Shown: positions 22,961-36,440 of the stretch, piece after piece
How the letters are laid out: each line of letters opens with the position of its first letter
Position numbering within the stretch: position 1 is the stretch's first letter
Assembly (NCBI RefSeq): GCF_028453695.1
Contig: NC_135772.1
Span: forward strand, 6,448,001-6,512,000
From: Augochlora pura
Lineage: Eukaryota > Arthropoda > Insecta > Hymenoptera > Halictidae
Length of the DNA stretch: 64,000 bases
Reading direction: 5' to 3'
Program-made: the position numbers and the translations under genes
The notes under the pieces: model-generated
The model's input: the letters and a program-made list of their open reading frames with translations, nothing else
Databases searched by the model: none
Told to the model about the DNA's origin: nothing

Positions 22961-25800
22961 CGATACTTCTTTCGTTGCCCTTCGCTCTTTCCCTTGCCTA
23001 GGTACTCCGTCCGTATCGAAACGGTTAGCAAAAACTATTTCCAAATACTTTCTCGCGAGGAGAGTCTTTGTCCGATAGCTTCTGAGCTTGTGGTGCGCGC
23101 TATCCGATCTTAAGGGCCATTCGACAAGATCTATGTACTTCTTTTTTAAATAAAACACATTTCAATTGAAAAAATCGAGCACATTTTGACTGTAACTTTT
23201 GGTACGATCTCTTACATTTACGTACGAGATACAATATCAGCCAAATGGCCTCAATTGCACTCGATCACCCTTTTTCCTAAATTTGTTACGACGTCGCTGC
23301 ACATTGGCTGTTCAATCTCTTCAATGACCTGCAGGATGTTATCGTTCGGTTCATCAGTAGTTTGTGGGTTACGCTAAATTCTCTCCAATTGCCCTTGGCG
23401 ATACAATTAATTGAACCTTGGGTTTCGTTTTTATGGTTGTTGATAATCGGCAAATATTGCTATACACTTTTGTCTTTTGCGCAACCTTACAGAGTGTACT
23501 GCAATAATCTACAAACCACCGACGAATCCAATGTGTGAGAAGCATCGTATATAAATGTGAATATCTAGATTAATCAAGCACGTATGAGAGATTTCATATT
23601 TTGCATGGATATAATAATTAGACTTCGGTTCGTTAGGCAAAATAAAAATTATTTGTATCTATTAGAAAAAGTTTGATAAAAATGTATTTCTTCTCTTAAT
23701 TTCATTAGCTTGAAATAATATGACGCCAATTCTTTTAATATCTTCCACTGTTTAATAAAATCCGTAGTCTAATAATAATTGCATTACACTTATAACGACA
23801 GCAATCTCCGGTATTAAAGATATGTATCGAACGTAAAAAGAAATTGCAAATAATTATAAAGACCACTACGAGAACGGTAAATGGTAACGGGAATAAAATA
23901 CCTGTAGATTAGTGTAAAAAGTTAATTTAAAAGTGAGGCATGATCTCGAAATTTGCCTATAATTATTCTTCGGAACGTAATAATGGAGATCATGCGCGCG
24001 GCTTGAAGGCTCCGATTGTTCTTCTTTGTGATCGGGACGGTAATACACACAGTGATTATTATGCCGTCGATGCGGTTTAATCATGTGTGAATTTCAGCGG
24101 GGAATTAGCTTCCCATCGCAGTTGGATTAACGGATAATAGGGTTGTAATGCACGCATTCCTGCCCTTCCATTGTTTATGCAGATTGTCCGGAACGGTGTC
24201 GGTTACATAAGTTGGAAATTAGCGTAAACTTGCCGGGCATAATCGGCCTTCGTCGACTCATCGTAATTCGACATCATCGAATTGTCGAACGCACGAGTTT
24301 TTCGCGTTATCGCCGGGCAGAGAGGCGGTGGAGGGAGTAAATCAGTAATTTGATTCGTCAATCCAAGAGAAAAATTCATTTACACCTGCGCCCGCAAAAA
24401 TGATTAAACCAGCTGGACGGACCGTGCTCGCGAAAGCAAAAACTACAAAAACGGCCGGCCGGCCATGAAATTGAAAATCAACGTTTTAAATCACTCTGCA
24501 GAGATCCGGCTTTTTGTCCGTTAATCTCTTCACGCCGGAAAACATTGACGTTTCCCGATTTGGACAGCGGGAACGGCTTTTTTTCTTTTTCAACGATTTC
24601 GCTGTTCCCTCGTTTCGCTGTCTTTTACGGATTGAAGTCGTTGTTATCTCGATGGATGATTACAGCGCTATTACCTTTTTTTCTGTTTTCTCTTTTAGAA
24701 AAATATGGTATTTTGATTACGGGCTTAACGTGTAAGGGTGATTTTGTTCTAAGTGATACGAACGATTCGCGAAGGTTATACAAACATTTTAAACAGATTT
24801 AAACGAAATCTAACAATTTTTTTCCATTTTTCCATTTTGTTTTATCTCAAAGTTACACAAATCCAAATAAATCGGATGTTTGATTCTTTGATATATCAAT
24901 AATATAGTTTCATTTCTCACAGAATTACTAATTTGATAAATACGTCTTGAATACTTTGGGACTGCATTTAATTCCCTTAATATTCGGACACCTTTTAAAA
25001 TGTTATGACTTTTTTAAAATTGTGCTAAACGATTTGAATTTCTTTTTTAAACGATAGGGAGACTAATATAGTGGACAATGACTAAATTACTTGATTACAA
25101 TTTTGCTATTATTTGGAGTGACGAAACAAGATAAAGCGTTCTAGTTTTTATACTCATTGTTTTTAACTTTAGATTTCGGTAAGTAATGCGATGTTATTTT
25201 CAACACGCATATAAATTAGCAAGATCTACAAAATACATTTCGTTATAGGCTGAGATGAAAAGAATGAATTTTTTCTTTTCTTTTGACATTCCAAGGCAAC
25301 AGCAAAAGCATTCTAGTTATGCTTGATTAGTTCTGCTCTGAAAAAGTTGTTGCATTTTAAAAGGTGATTGAATATCAACGCGTGTCGCTGTATTCGAAAA
25401 GATCAACTTTTCCAATCTTCTGCACTCTGTCAAAATCATAGCTTGCTGCTCGATAATAACAATAGCAATTTGATTTTTATTTACGTTCGAATGAAGCGAG
25501 CCGTCGGAAGTCGAAAAGACTTGAAACTTTTTAAATATTTTCTTTTGATAACACTTCATGGTAATGCAGGATTTTATTGACGGCCTGGTAGTAATTTAAT
25601 GCCAACGCTACTGCATCAAGATGGCAATCGCAGTTTCGCGAATCCGAAACATGTGGATCGAAATTTACTGACACGAATGTTCTAAAATTAAATACTGGTA
25701 AACAAAAAAAAAACAAAAAACGCTGGAGATCGCTATGTTCGTTGGTCGACACAACATCAAAGGATTCAATTATACCGCAGTTCCGATCGAACCGCAGATC
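22961..25800. other. Mostly AT-rich, gene-free DNA
   Basis: No recognised gene. A variant of the shared GTGAGAAGYATCGT word lies at 23534-23550. The interval 24060-24540 is less AT-rich and has complex, non-repetitive sequence of the kind often seen in conserved non-coding regions, but conservation cannot be judged here. Confidence 0.45.
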
Positions 25801-27830
25801 AAGTTGCCTTCGGTGAACCTTCGGTCGGCGGGGGTGCGCAACGCCTAGCTGACCAAGGAAAACTGCATCGGCGCAGCGCGGTGCAGCGGATTCACGAGAC
25901 GCGCGGCTGGTAATCGCGTTAAAACGTCAAAAGTAGAAAAAAACCATGTCCGGGATGGCTCTCGCAGCCGTGGAACGATGTTATACCGATCGCGCCTGCG
26001 TCGTCAGCTAATTAATGTAATCACGCTGAAAAACAACTCGGTATTGAATTTGACGCAGCGCACAGAGGGAAACGCGGCGTGCTGCAAAGGGGCGGACTGC
26101 GGGGACAGCGGAGTGGCGTCGGAAGCGTTGCAGCGACGGAGGGCGGAGGTGGAGTTGGATGATCGCGCGCGAACGCCGCGCCAGCTACAAACTACGAAAA
26201 GTTTGATCGGGTCACGCACACACAGGGACCCGCGTACGTCGTTCGGTGTAATTCGATATCGTTAAACAATGACTATCGAAATCCGTTTGCCTGCGTGTCG
26301 TTCGCGCGAACATTGCAGTTGTTGCGTTCATCTCGGTGGTTGCGGTTTCCAGACAGGAAAGAATTCAGCGGCGAATTGAAACCAGTCCGGGATCGCTTGG
26401 ATCGTTGGCCTAGACATTTCTCGCCCTTTGCGATCTTTCGTAGATCGATTGGAAGATTCGCGTGATCTAGATTTAACGTTGGACAAATCGCGTTTTCCGG
26501 AGTCATCCACTGTAATCGCCGGATTAATTTCGGATAAAACTCCTGGCACTCGTGGAACTCGTTAGAAAGCTCTGCGCGTCGCGGTGGTACGCGGCGCGAA
26601 GCGGAGGCTGGAAAACGGACCGGTTGCGCGCGAGCGGTAGGAGGTCGCGGGATAGCAGCGGCGGCGTGGGTGGAGGGGTCGCGGTGGGGCGACCGGGGGG
26701 ATGGGAAATAAAGCGGGCGCCGTTGGGCTCGTTTAGAGTAGCGCACTCTGAAGAGGCTGAATTTTAAAGATAAATGATTACGAAGGAATCCCAACGGCAG
26801 CCGGGGCGTGCAGGCCATTTTCCTACAAAATCGAGAATAAAATAGTTACGGGTTTGTATTTATTCATCCCCCAGCACGCGGCGGATTCTATTCCGTCGAT
26901 TCTCTAGTTGATGTATTCACCGAGTTCCGCCGCCGGAATGAATGGCCGTACACATTCTGCCGCATGAATCGGCCCTTTTACCGACCGCTGAAACTTTTCT
27001 CGCTTTCACGGGGCCGCGAGTACTTTTTCGCACGCATCTACGAGCCCAACCGCCCGCGCCAGTCCGCTCCAGCCCGCTGCAGCCCGCTGCAGCCCGCTCG
27101 GGCTCGCTCGCCCAGCCAACCCGCTCGGCCGGGCCCGCCGGCACGTCGTTAAAAATACCGTTCCAAGCGGTATTCATTTAAAGACCTCCTACCCCGACCC
27201 TCTGTCAATTGTTCGATCCCGTCGTACGTTAATAATTCTTGACTAATGAGTACGAGAATGGGTCGCCGTGGTTCGCGAGCAAGCTGAGCGGAGCTCAGCC
27301 AAACGCGCCGCGCCGCTCCGCCTGGCCTCCGCGCGATCCCCTGAATAGACGAACGAGTTGAAAAATGTCAGCGGTGAAACGATGGCGTGGCGCGCCGTAT
27401 CGTTGGACATATCCGAGTTTCTATGAGCCGCGGCGCGGGTGCAACGACGCCGCCGTCGCCGCCGCCGCCGCCGTCGCGTCGCACCGCGCCGCGCCGCGGG
27501 GACGAATTAGTCGCGCCGCGATTCATAATTCGCGCCATTAACCGGCGCGGCCCGCGAGGCTGGAAATCTCGTCGCGACCGGAAGCGTTCAATTTCTACGC
27601 TTTACCCGGTGAAGGTCGTCGAGGTATTCTCTGCTCTGCACGTTTATACCCATTCGTTAGTCTCGCCTTCGCCGATCTTTCTTTCTTCTGCTTTTAATTG
27701 CACCACCGTCGATCCGCCGTCGTACATATTCTTGCCGAGATTATTTCCTTCGCGGACTTCTGCTTCCTATTTCCTACAAAACTTCAAAGATAGTATCCGT
27801 CATTTTCCGCCGCTGCGATATTTGTAATAC
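25801..27830. other. Large CpG-rich island
   Basis: One of the longest GC-rich blocks in the window. Contains AGCCCGCTGC decamer repeats at about 27064-27100 and CCGCCGCCG tracts at about 27450-27480. A minus frame of 181 codons (26273-26818) and plus frames at 26552-26767 and 27387-27827 are Arg/Pro/Ser-rich with no domain. A promoter or first-exon region is possible, but no start, splice pair or known protein is visible. Confidence 0.45.
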
Positions 27831-28260
27831 AAATTTTACGAAATTGTAGCGAAACTGTTCCTCCGTCACCAAGACCAAATTCTCCTCTCCATCTTTATCT
27901 TTAATAAATTCTCCTTTCGGCAGGATGTGCACTCTTATCGTTTTATAATAAACTATCTTTTCAACAACATTATCTTACAATCTTGTTTTACAAGTTTTAC
28001 ATGGATGGAGTGAATAAATAATGAGAGCGTCTCAGATTAAAAAGACATTCACGCATATTTTTACACTCTTTTATCCACATTTACCAAACATTTATCAATT
28101 ATTCTCACAACCTATGACAAAGAGTGATGTAATTACCACCTCTGTGTACACAAATCTTGTACATTACAAAAAGATGAAAATCTAATCTTATGATAACTGT
28201 CGGTAGATTATACATGTTCGTAGAAGTTATCAAATAATCGGAATCGATCCGCAATACATA
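27831..28260. other. AT-rich, gene-free DNA
   Basis: Nothing recognised. Confidence 0.5.
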
Positions 28261-30780
28261 CACGTACACACGTGCACCGCCGCGCTAGGAAAGTGCACGC
28301 GCACACGCGTGCGCGGGCGGACGCCTCGTCTAAAGTCCCTGGATCGCAACGACGTGCTAATTACACGATGTTCCGCGTAACGAGATGCGGGTCCCGAGGG
28401 GGTTGCCCTTTTCGAATTAGATGCCTGGCAGACGGAAGGAGGAAGGCCAGTCAGCAGCTCTAACAGTTCCCGGTATACGTATCCCTCCTTCTCCTCGGCC
28501 AATGGAGCCGAGGACGCCTCCTACGTCTTTCTTCGGTGAGCCACTTAGCCGATATCCTTTTCCCGGCCGGTTCTCGCCGTGTGTTTTTCGACGGTGCTGC
28601 CGTGCCGCCAAAAATTCACAATTTCGGATCACCGAAATCACAGGCTGGCTGGCTGCGGCTCTCCGGCACCGATGAAGAAACGCGTCGACCGGGTCGACCC
28701 GGCCCACGGGTCGGATCCTACTCGTAGTCGTGTAATTTATAGCGGAAGAGCTCACCCCCTCTCTCCCCACTACCTTCCTCGTGCAGCTCGACCAGCTCGT
28801 GTCTACATCCTCGATCCCTAAAATGCACAATTAATGCTGCCTGTCACGGCTGCTTTCGGGACCTGCCAGAACTGCTGTAGATCTATCCGATTCATTGGCT
28901 CCGGTAGAATCTCTAGGCCGTTTCCTTCGACTGTGGTCCTTCTCCTTCTCCTCCTGCAACCGCCCGCGACTGCGTCACCCGCGTGCTTTTTCTCGTGGAT
29001 TGTAAATAAAATATGGTCTGCCGTCGAGAAAGATTGTTGCCTTCGAGATAGTGTGAAACAATAGAACGTGTCGAATCGTTTTTCGAAGAAGGTTTCCCAA
29101 TAACGTCGTTTATGGTTGTCAGGTATTCTGTAGCATCCTAGTCTTTCGTCGCGAGGTACATATGTTGCAATTGGAGAATCAGATAGGAGTTGACATATTT
29201 ATTTGATCAAAGGTATGAACAATTCCTTTCTTCTATAAACATTTATCAAGGAAACTTACCTAGTGCAGTTTATATCGTTTCTTAAACATTTTATCAAATT
29301 GAAAGGAATACAACACTATGTTTAAATCCATTAAACGCCTTTACTGTTTTGTATTTGATTTAATTATTCTTGAAATAAATGCATAAAATCCGCAGTCTCG
29401 GATTTGTGCCCGTTAATAATTGAAAGCGAGTAAACAAGAGATATAAATAGAATAAAATATAAGAAACGATCGATGAAAATGGAGGAAATGAAGAGAGAAC
29501 CTTCGGTGCAGTCTAGAGCACAGTTAGACCGAGCTGAATGAATACCGAGAAAACATCAAGTTTTAGCGAGGGATGACGAGTCTTAAGCGCGAAGAAGCCG
29601 TACGAGGGAAGATGCCCCTTTGTCAACGTTCGGAAGAATTCTTCGACCCGATTAATCGGCGATACCTATCCGAGACACCGGGAAGCTTCCGTTCAAAGCA
29701 CCCTCGGCGTGGGAGAATATCCAGCGAATCGGTTCAATTAAAAACGGCCCCGTCTCGTCTGCAACGCGGTGCTCAAAGGAAACCCGCAACGGTAAAGGAC
29801 GCGATTCGATCGGCGGCATGCAATTTCCCGTCGCAACGAGATTGCTTTTCCCGTTGGATCCCGGACGTTGGGTAGCGAAAGGGGAAAGGTAGGGATAGCA
29901 GCGAGCGATTCAGCGGGAAGAGAGGAAGTATTTCGGGGGACCCGGAGGAGCCCTAGGGGGGTCCGCTGGATACATCGTACGGCCCTGGCCAGTGGGCTCT
30001 TTCTTCCTCTATCCCTTGCATCCCTGGGTGCCGACAAACAACCTGCTGCTACCGACACTGCCGATGGAGGTCGTGTATTACCCTCTATTAATATCATAAT
30101 ATAAACATAACTCGTATGTGCGAGTCAGCGAGCCCAACGAGCCGGCTGCACGATGAAGCGAGACGCCGTTACACCGCAGGGAGACGAGCGTGTACAGCTT
30201 GATTTTCTGGGGTCGATCCCAGGGCTGAAGGGGCACACGGGAGGGGAGCAAGTGGCGCGTGATGAGTAGGGTGTGTTACACGCACATTATGCGAGGTCCT
30301 GGCTGTCCCCCACCTTTCCTCTTGCACCCCACCCTGCAGCGGTCCACCCTCCCCGCGCGCAACCCTGATCCTGCATACGCGCTCACTTGCGAGCTAGCCA
30401 GCTAGATAGCCCCCTCTGTACACCCAGCCCTACTCGTCCCCGCATTTTATATATCGATGAACTGTCGAGGGTTACAACTATATCGGGTAATCGTTTCTGC
30501 GTAGCGCCAACCCTCGAGAAAGCGGTCGTCGACTTCCCGCTTCCGGGATACGAGCAGACACTCCTTCGGTCTCGCCGACCCAGACTCCGAATTCGCTAGG
30601 CTCTGACGAGACGATGGTCGGTTTACTCGACCGTTCCGAATGCGTAATCCTTTTACTGCACAGATCTCTGCTCGTGCCAATAGTTGTATGCGGATGAGGG
30701 AGGGACAATGAAGGAGGAAATTTGGATGAATGGAGAGCAAGCTGGTCTCTTAGTTCTCTGGATCCTACTGTTCCGGGAAA
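28261..30780. other. GC-rich blocks separated by an AT-rich gap
   Basis: GC-rich at 28261-29060 and 29570-30780, AT-rich at 29060-29500. Overlapping frames on both strands (28417-28830 minus, 29738-30097 minus, 30478-30783 minus) match nothing I know. No RNA gene seen. Confidence 0.45.
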
Positions 30781-32714
30781 CAATGTTGCCCCGATAGTTT
30801 TTCTTCGGATAATGAAACACGATAATCTCTAGTAATACGATATCTAATATACATTAAATACTTTTATGAGCCACTAGAAATAACTTCAATACATGATTAA
30901 TATTTGAGGTGATTCCACGGTTGTACCAGAGACGTAGGTAGAAAACGACTACAACTTATTTTAGTTTACAATACTAATAATAATTTCTTCATATATACGG
31001 GCAAAAGAATGCTTTATTGCAGGAGGAGTAGAAAAAAAAGAAATTTTAGGTATCCGTCACACAAGTACAATAAAAATATATGTATGATGATACAATACAA
31101 AAGTGAGAAAAAAAGTAAAAAATATAACAGGGTATATAACGAATGTATAGTAGATGTAGTAAATATGTATAACACAGGAAAATATAGTAGCCGAGAGATT
31201 ATCAGACAGACAAGTAACGTCGCTACTAAATAAAAGAACAGAAACGAAAGGGTGCAACCACTCCTCCGAGTGGCCCTTAAAAAAGCTAGAATATGTATGA
31301 AATGGAAAAACGTCTTGCCATTCACCGCCTGTGCCTAACGCTGCACGACCGCGTGCGTATAGACCACGGATAGGATGATTGGCTCCCAATTGCAGCCGGT
31401 CCAGTGTCACGGCTGGTGCCTACAATGTTCACGCCGGTCAATGGTATCGGTTGGATCTCGATAATTACTTAGGCACTTGCGCGCGACCACTTTGCGTTTC
31501 CCGCACCTCGACGCAATCAGAAAACACGTTGCAGCGGCGGGGTTCACACGCAATCGCGTGTCGCCTGTCGTTGCTCGCCTTTCCGATTCGATGTCCTTCA
31601 AACGCGGCGAATCGAGCGCGAACGAACGCGCCAGTCCAAGATCGCCGAACAATCACAGTCAATTAAAACGCGAGGAGGCGAGCAAGCGAGCGAATACGAG
31701 CGCGATCGAGTCACGTGCACGCACGGCCGTAATTCCGCGCGCGGCGCGCGCGGGGATGCACGCGCACGTATGAGCCGTGACACGCACGTGCTAAATTGCG
31801 GAGCCGCGCCGTCGCTTTTGAGATAACCGGAAACGTATCTCGACGGTAACGATCGTCTCGTCTCAAGAACCCTGAACGACGGGGGGATTTGCCGACGTTC
31901 GCTCGGTACCGAGCGAGCATAATTCATTATAATTAACTTCGCCGCTTCTCTTACGACGCGGATGATGGCGGCTCCTTGGACCGACGCGTTTCGCGCTTTT
32001 ATTTTCATCCATTGCTGAAACGGCGGTTGTTCCTTCCACTTCGGTAATCTTATTCGTTGAATTTTAATAACTGTGTAGGGCAGTGAGGCCAGTTACCGCG
32101 GGTGACCAGTTTCTGTGCCTACTCTGTTATTTTGTTTGCTTTTGGATAAGGGAACGCAGTACGACGCATTCGATAAGTATGGAGTTAATTATGCCTGAAA
32201 ATAAATCAAAGCCATAGCAATCGGTCCCTCAGGAGTAATCGGATCCACTACACTCTACCTTTCGGAGACGATGGGAAATTGACATCGTTGTGTGTTCTGT
32301 CGCAAATTCAATTCAATTCAATTCAAATGCTGTTTCGATATCGGTACCTAAGGTATCACTTGTACGTCTTTTACCTATATAAACCATAGTAAATAATTAC
32401 TATTGTCTTAACCAGTGAAAGCCGATAATCCAATGCAACATGGCGCATGGTTGTGAACGTGCTAAGTTATATATTTACTAAAACGCGACAGTAGAAATAC
32501 AAATAAATAGAAGGGAACGATTCTTATCATTGATCAATGTAGGTGATAAAAAGGTAGGGAGAAGAAGTTTAATAGTTAAGAAATGTCAACTGCTGTTATG
32601 AAAGATTTATCATTCGCTTTCGTTAAAGTTAGTACAAAACGTTCCTTACGAATCCACAAAAATTCCGACTCGATGTCAGTACCAACTCAATATTTTACGT
32701 TTTACTATTCTACA
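30781..32714. other. AT-rich then GC-rich, gene-free
   Basis: AT-rich to about 31330, GC-rich at 31330-32040 with frames on both strands, and mixed afterwards. Four tandem ATTCA units lie at 32305-32328. No gene supported. Confidence 0.45.
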
Positions 32715-32873
32715 TTAACCCCTTAGCTTACAATGACGTATGAGAGACGTGATAGTTTTTCGGGGCCAAACATAAACAAAACGTCTCAAAGACGTGGTAA
32801 GTCTACCGGACCAAACATAAACAAGACTTTGGGCCCGCACAGTTGGAAATCAAATCGTAAGGCAAGGGGTTAA
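32715..32873 (+). mobile_element. TTAA element 5, 159 bp piggyBac-like MITE
   Basis: Bounded by TTAA at 32715-32718 and 32870-32873. The left end is CCCCTTAGCTTACAAT and the right end, read inward, CCCCTTGCCTTACGATTTG. The right end is close to that of the element at 4748. The interior holds two dyads, ACGTATGAGAGACGT (32736-32750, imperfect) and ACGTCTCAAAGACGT (32781-32795, 6 bp perfect arms). The first is centred 25 bp inside the left TTAA. The 14-mer CCAAACATAAACAA at 32766-32779 is repeated at 32811-32824, a 45 bp step. No coding capacity. Confidence 0.75.
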
Positions 32874-34740
32874 AGCACAGACTCGTGCCAGAATTTAGTA
32901 CATCGAATTTTCTGGGCAATGGGGTAATTACTATGACAATTCGGTAAGTGGAGGCTCTAGTTAGGCGACGGGTGGCTTGAAAACGTGGGTCCGTCCCACC
33001 GCGAAAAACGTGGCCATTCGTTTGGCGATACGTTCGACTCTTCGTCACGTTTCACAGCGACGAGCCGACTATTTGAACGGCATCCCGATGATCCGCTGTT
33101 GCGAATGGAACAGATCGCGTCGCAAGTAATGCAACCTCGCGTTGTAACTGCGAGAAGTATCATCGAGAGCCGGCGTTCCCGCAACGCGCGTTGCACACGC
33201 TCGAAAAATCTGGATGATCCCCCGTCACTCTGTCCGCGCATTGTTTTAACGATCCTTTAGAGTCACCCGGTACATGAGCTCGCGCAGTGGCGCACTTGAC
33301 TGTAGCACGCTCTTCATGCACGCAGGGGTTGAGGGTTGCATACGTTGCGGTATGGATTAGTTAGGCGGACACAATAATTTTGCCAGCACCCACCGGCGAT
33401 ATTCTCTCTCTCTCTCGCTCTCTCTCTCTCTCTCGCGCGCGCGCTCGCTCTCCCTCTCTCGCTCTTGCTCTCCTCCTCCCGTCCCTCTCTATCTTCTCTA
33501 TCACTCTGTGTCCCTCCGCCCTTCACCGCTTGGGCGGTCTCTTCGCGTAGCAAAGCCACAACGTTTCGAAAGGGTGTTGCGAATCTCCTACCCCTGCATC
33601 AGCTTGTAACACGGTCTGCGCCAGGCCTGGTCACCGACAATCCCAATGAATATAAACGTGGTTGTTCGCGGAAATTTGCGCATTATTGTCGTTGGCTATT
33701 AAAATCGTCGTGGAATAGTGCAACCGGGGGTTCCAGCAATCCCTTTTGCCCCTGCAACCTGTTATGGAATAGAAATTCTTGGTAATCCCTGGAAAATAGC
33801 TGACATCGCTGTTCTGAAAATGATAGTATCTACGATGTACGTATACGACAAAGTAGCATTTTAGTTTGCGGCTCGATCGATCTTTTTCTATATTTCGTTA
33901 CTGTCTTTGGAATGGTCTATTTTTTGAATCATTATTACTCGTAACATCCAAGGAGCTAAAATGGCCATAGACGTATTTTGTTTGTCCTCCTGAGATGTTT
34001 AATACGATCACATGAGAAATAGATACGTCTGAAAATACAATCAATCTAAATTATGTCGATAATATATATATCGATAATACTCATCTATATGTATACTTAA
34101 TAAAGACAAGATATGCGGGGTTCGCATTAAAACTATAATTTCATTGGGAACATCCAAATGTGGAAACCATCTCATGTTAAGGAACTCGATATTTAAAATT
34201 TAGTATTTACAGAGACATTTTGAAATTAACAAGAAATATAGCGGTGGCTATTTGGCTAGGCTTTTCAAGTTTTACGAGACGTAACGCTTTCGAATATGAT
34301 TACACGTATGCCGCTGTGATGACTCACAACTCCGTTCTCGTTAGATATACATAATCCGATCTGCGTAACGTTACTCTTATCACGTGCTATATCTGTTTGC
34401 ATATTGTGATTCCATATAATAAATCTGATATCTACGATTACGTGATTTTAAAACATAGTAATCCGAGTTACATATACCTCATTAAACCTAAAACTTATTG
34501 GTACCGTAAAACGTGTACAAAACCTACCATACAATTGGCAGAATAAATTACGCTAATTACAAAATTATTTTTTCCCTATTAGTAAAGTTCTGTTAGCTGT
34601 CCGAACACGAAAATATACACTATGCATTCTGAGAATCCATTTCGTACATCATAAATGAATCGACAGACAGTGTCGATTAAACAGAATAATGAGATTCGAG
34701 TATCGATAGAAATCCGCGAGGAACTCGTCGATCTAATCCC
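32874..34740. other. Gene-free DNA
   Basis: GC-rich to about 33780 with a (CT)n/(CG)n tract at 33402-33475, then AT-rich. A related variant of the shared word (ACTGCGAGAAGTATCATCG) lies at 33147-33165. Open frames near 32957-33260 are on both strands and unrecognised. Confidence 0.45.
33402..33475. repeat. Compound (CT)n-(CG)n microsatellite
   Basis: CT dinucleotides interrupted by CGCGCGCGCG and CTCGCT units. Confidence 0.85.
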
Positions 34741-35870
34741 CTAATTCGGACCTTGCACGGAACCATGGGCTACGTAGACTTAAGATCCTCTGGATGGATG
34801 TCGTCCGCGGTTCTCTGGACCAGCGGTGGTCGAGCCAAAAATAACGCCCGCAGAGACAGCAGCTGCGGACATTTGGTCATATACGAGACAAAACTTCCGC
34901 TTGATAATCTTCATCTGGCTGGACGTGTTCGCGGGGAGAAAGGGAAAAAGGACGACGAAGGTAGTTTGGAAGGGCGACAGTAGTCCCCAACGATACGAGA
35001 CTCGAAAAGAAGGGAGTCTAAGGACATGGGTAGTAAAAGAGACCCGGAGAGAAGCGAGAGAGAAGCGAGAGAGAAGCGAAGGAGAGAGAAAGAGAAATAG
35101 GCGAAAGAAGAAGCGGGGGAGAACCCCTGGCCACCCTTATTAAGATTCCAGCTGTGGAATTCTACCTGCGCCGAGCTCGCTACTGGTCTTAAGTAAATAA
35201 AACACGACCGAGCCACGTCGCCTCCGCAACGGCTCCGCTCTCGCTCGACCGGGTTTGCGTAGCTGCTCTTCGTCGTCGCTGTTCCTTCGGGTGGTTCTCC
35301 GTCTTTCTTTCGCCTTCCGCTTCTCGTGCTCTCCTCCGGGGTCCCTGGGTCCTCGGCTCGCCTCGCCTCGCCTCGCCTCGTTCCTGTTGCTCTTGCCTTG
35401 GCTTGCCTCGACTCGTCCACGTCTCGTTTTCTCGTCCATTATTACGGCTGCTTTGCCTACGTTTCGCTCCCTTCCTCCTTCTCCTTCCTTCTCGTCCGCC
35501 ATCCCCGTCCTCTTCCTACTTCGCTCCTCCATCGATCCTCCGTCTCGTTCTCTGCCTTTCTACGCGTCTCTCGTTCCCGTTCCCGTTCCCGTTCCCGTTT
35601 CCGTTCATGTTCCGCGCCCCTCGCGCGCGACCAGAGAACGCGTAAGCTCGACTCCGACTGGGAATTCGGGACTTCGATTCGACTCGATCGGCCCTCAAGG
35701 ACATACCAGGATTCCACGGGATCGACCTCGGTACACGCCCAACGATCGGAAGCATTTTCGGCGACGGAACAGCCCTTTGAACCTCTGACGCGCTCAAATT
35801 CTTCCGTGAATATTAGAGCATCCCCTCCGATCGCGTTTTCTGGCACGTACCAAAAAAATCTGTGAATCTG
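34741..35870. other. GC-rich island with short tandem repeats
   Basis: GAGAGAAGC-type purine repeats at about 35045-35095, CCTCG pentamers at 35357-35380 and a (CGTTCC)n array at 35572-35613. Frames of 169-179 codons on both strands (minus 34911-35420, plus 35255-35788, plus 35326-35865) are Arg/Ser/Pro low complexity. No gene called. Confidence 0.5.
35572..35613. repeat. (CGTTCC)n hexanucleotide array
   Basis: About seven units, the last ones degenerate. It reads as alternating PVPV/RSRS or GNGN peptides in the different frames. Confidence 0.9.
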
Positions 35871-36440
35871 TCGACTGTTTAGTTAGCTTCATAGATTTTT
35901 CGATTCGAATTTCTTGAAACGTATTCCACACCTATATCGAATTCATACGAAGTTCAAACGCCGACAACAGAAGAACAAAGTATGACATATTGCTAAGCAA
36001 AGGGTGAAAAACAAACTCAGATCTTGTTAATGGATAATATTGTAGACGATTTTAATCTTTCAAGTTTCTGTAATATTGTTGATTCCTTATTTACCCGAAC
36101 ATGAAATTCACAGACGACTCGTCTTAGGTTTCATTTTCTGTTAAGCAAACCGATTCGTCTATTCGCGCTGCATCTATTGGAAGTAGGACGTATTTATATT
36201 AAAAATAAAATATTCCCTGGTATTTTATAGTATAGAAACATGGCACGTAAGGAGGATCTTTATTGAATGAACTTTCGCAACAACTGACTTTGAAATTCCG
36301 AAAGAATAAGTTGCGTTCTTGTCTCTCGAAACATCCTTTACATTCCATCAAATAGAGCGTATGGAGTACTAATTCCCCGAACATTGAGGTAATCGTCGAA
36401 CTTTGATGTGCCCAGCCGAAATCGGAAACATTTTGAAACG
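35871..36440. other. Mixed, gene-free DNA
   Basis: The minus frame 36199-36555 (118 codons) has fairly unbiased composition but matches nothing I recognise, and it has no partner exon evidence. Confidence 0.4.

Noticed and set aside
26273..26818. 181-codon minus-strand frame
   Set aside because: Located in a CpG-rich island, Arg/Pro-rich, no domain, no splice or promoter context that I can support.
35255..35865. Plus-strand frames of 177 and 179 codons
   Set aside because: Two overlapping frames are open together with minus-strand frames across CCTCG and CGTTCC arrays.
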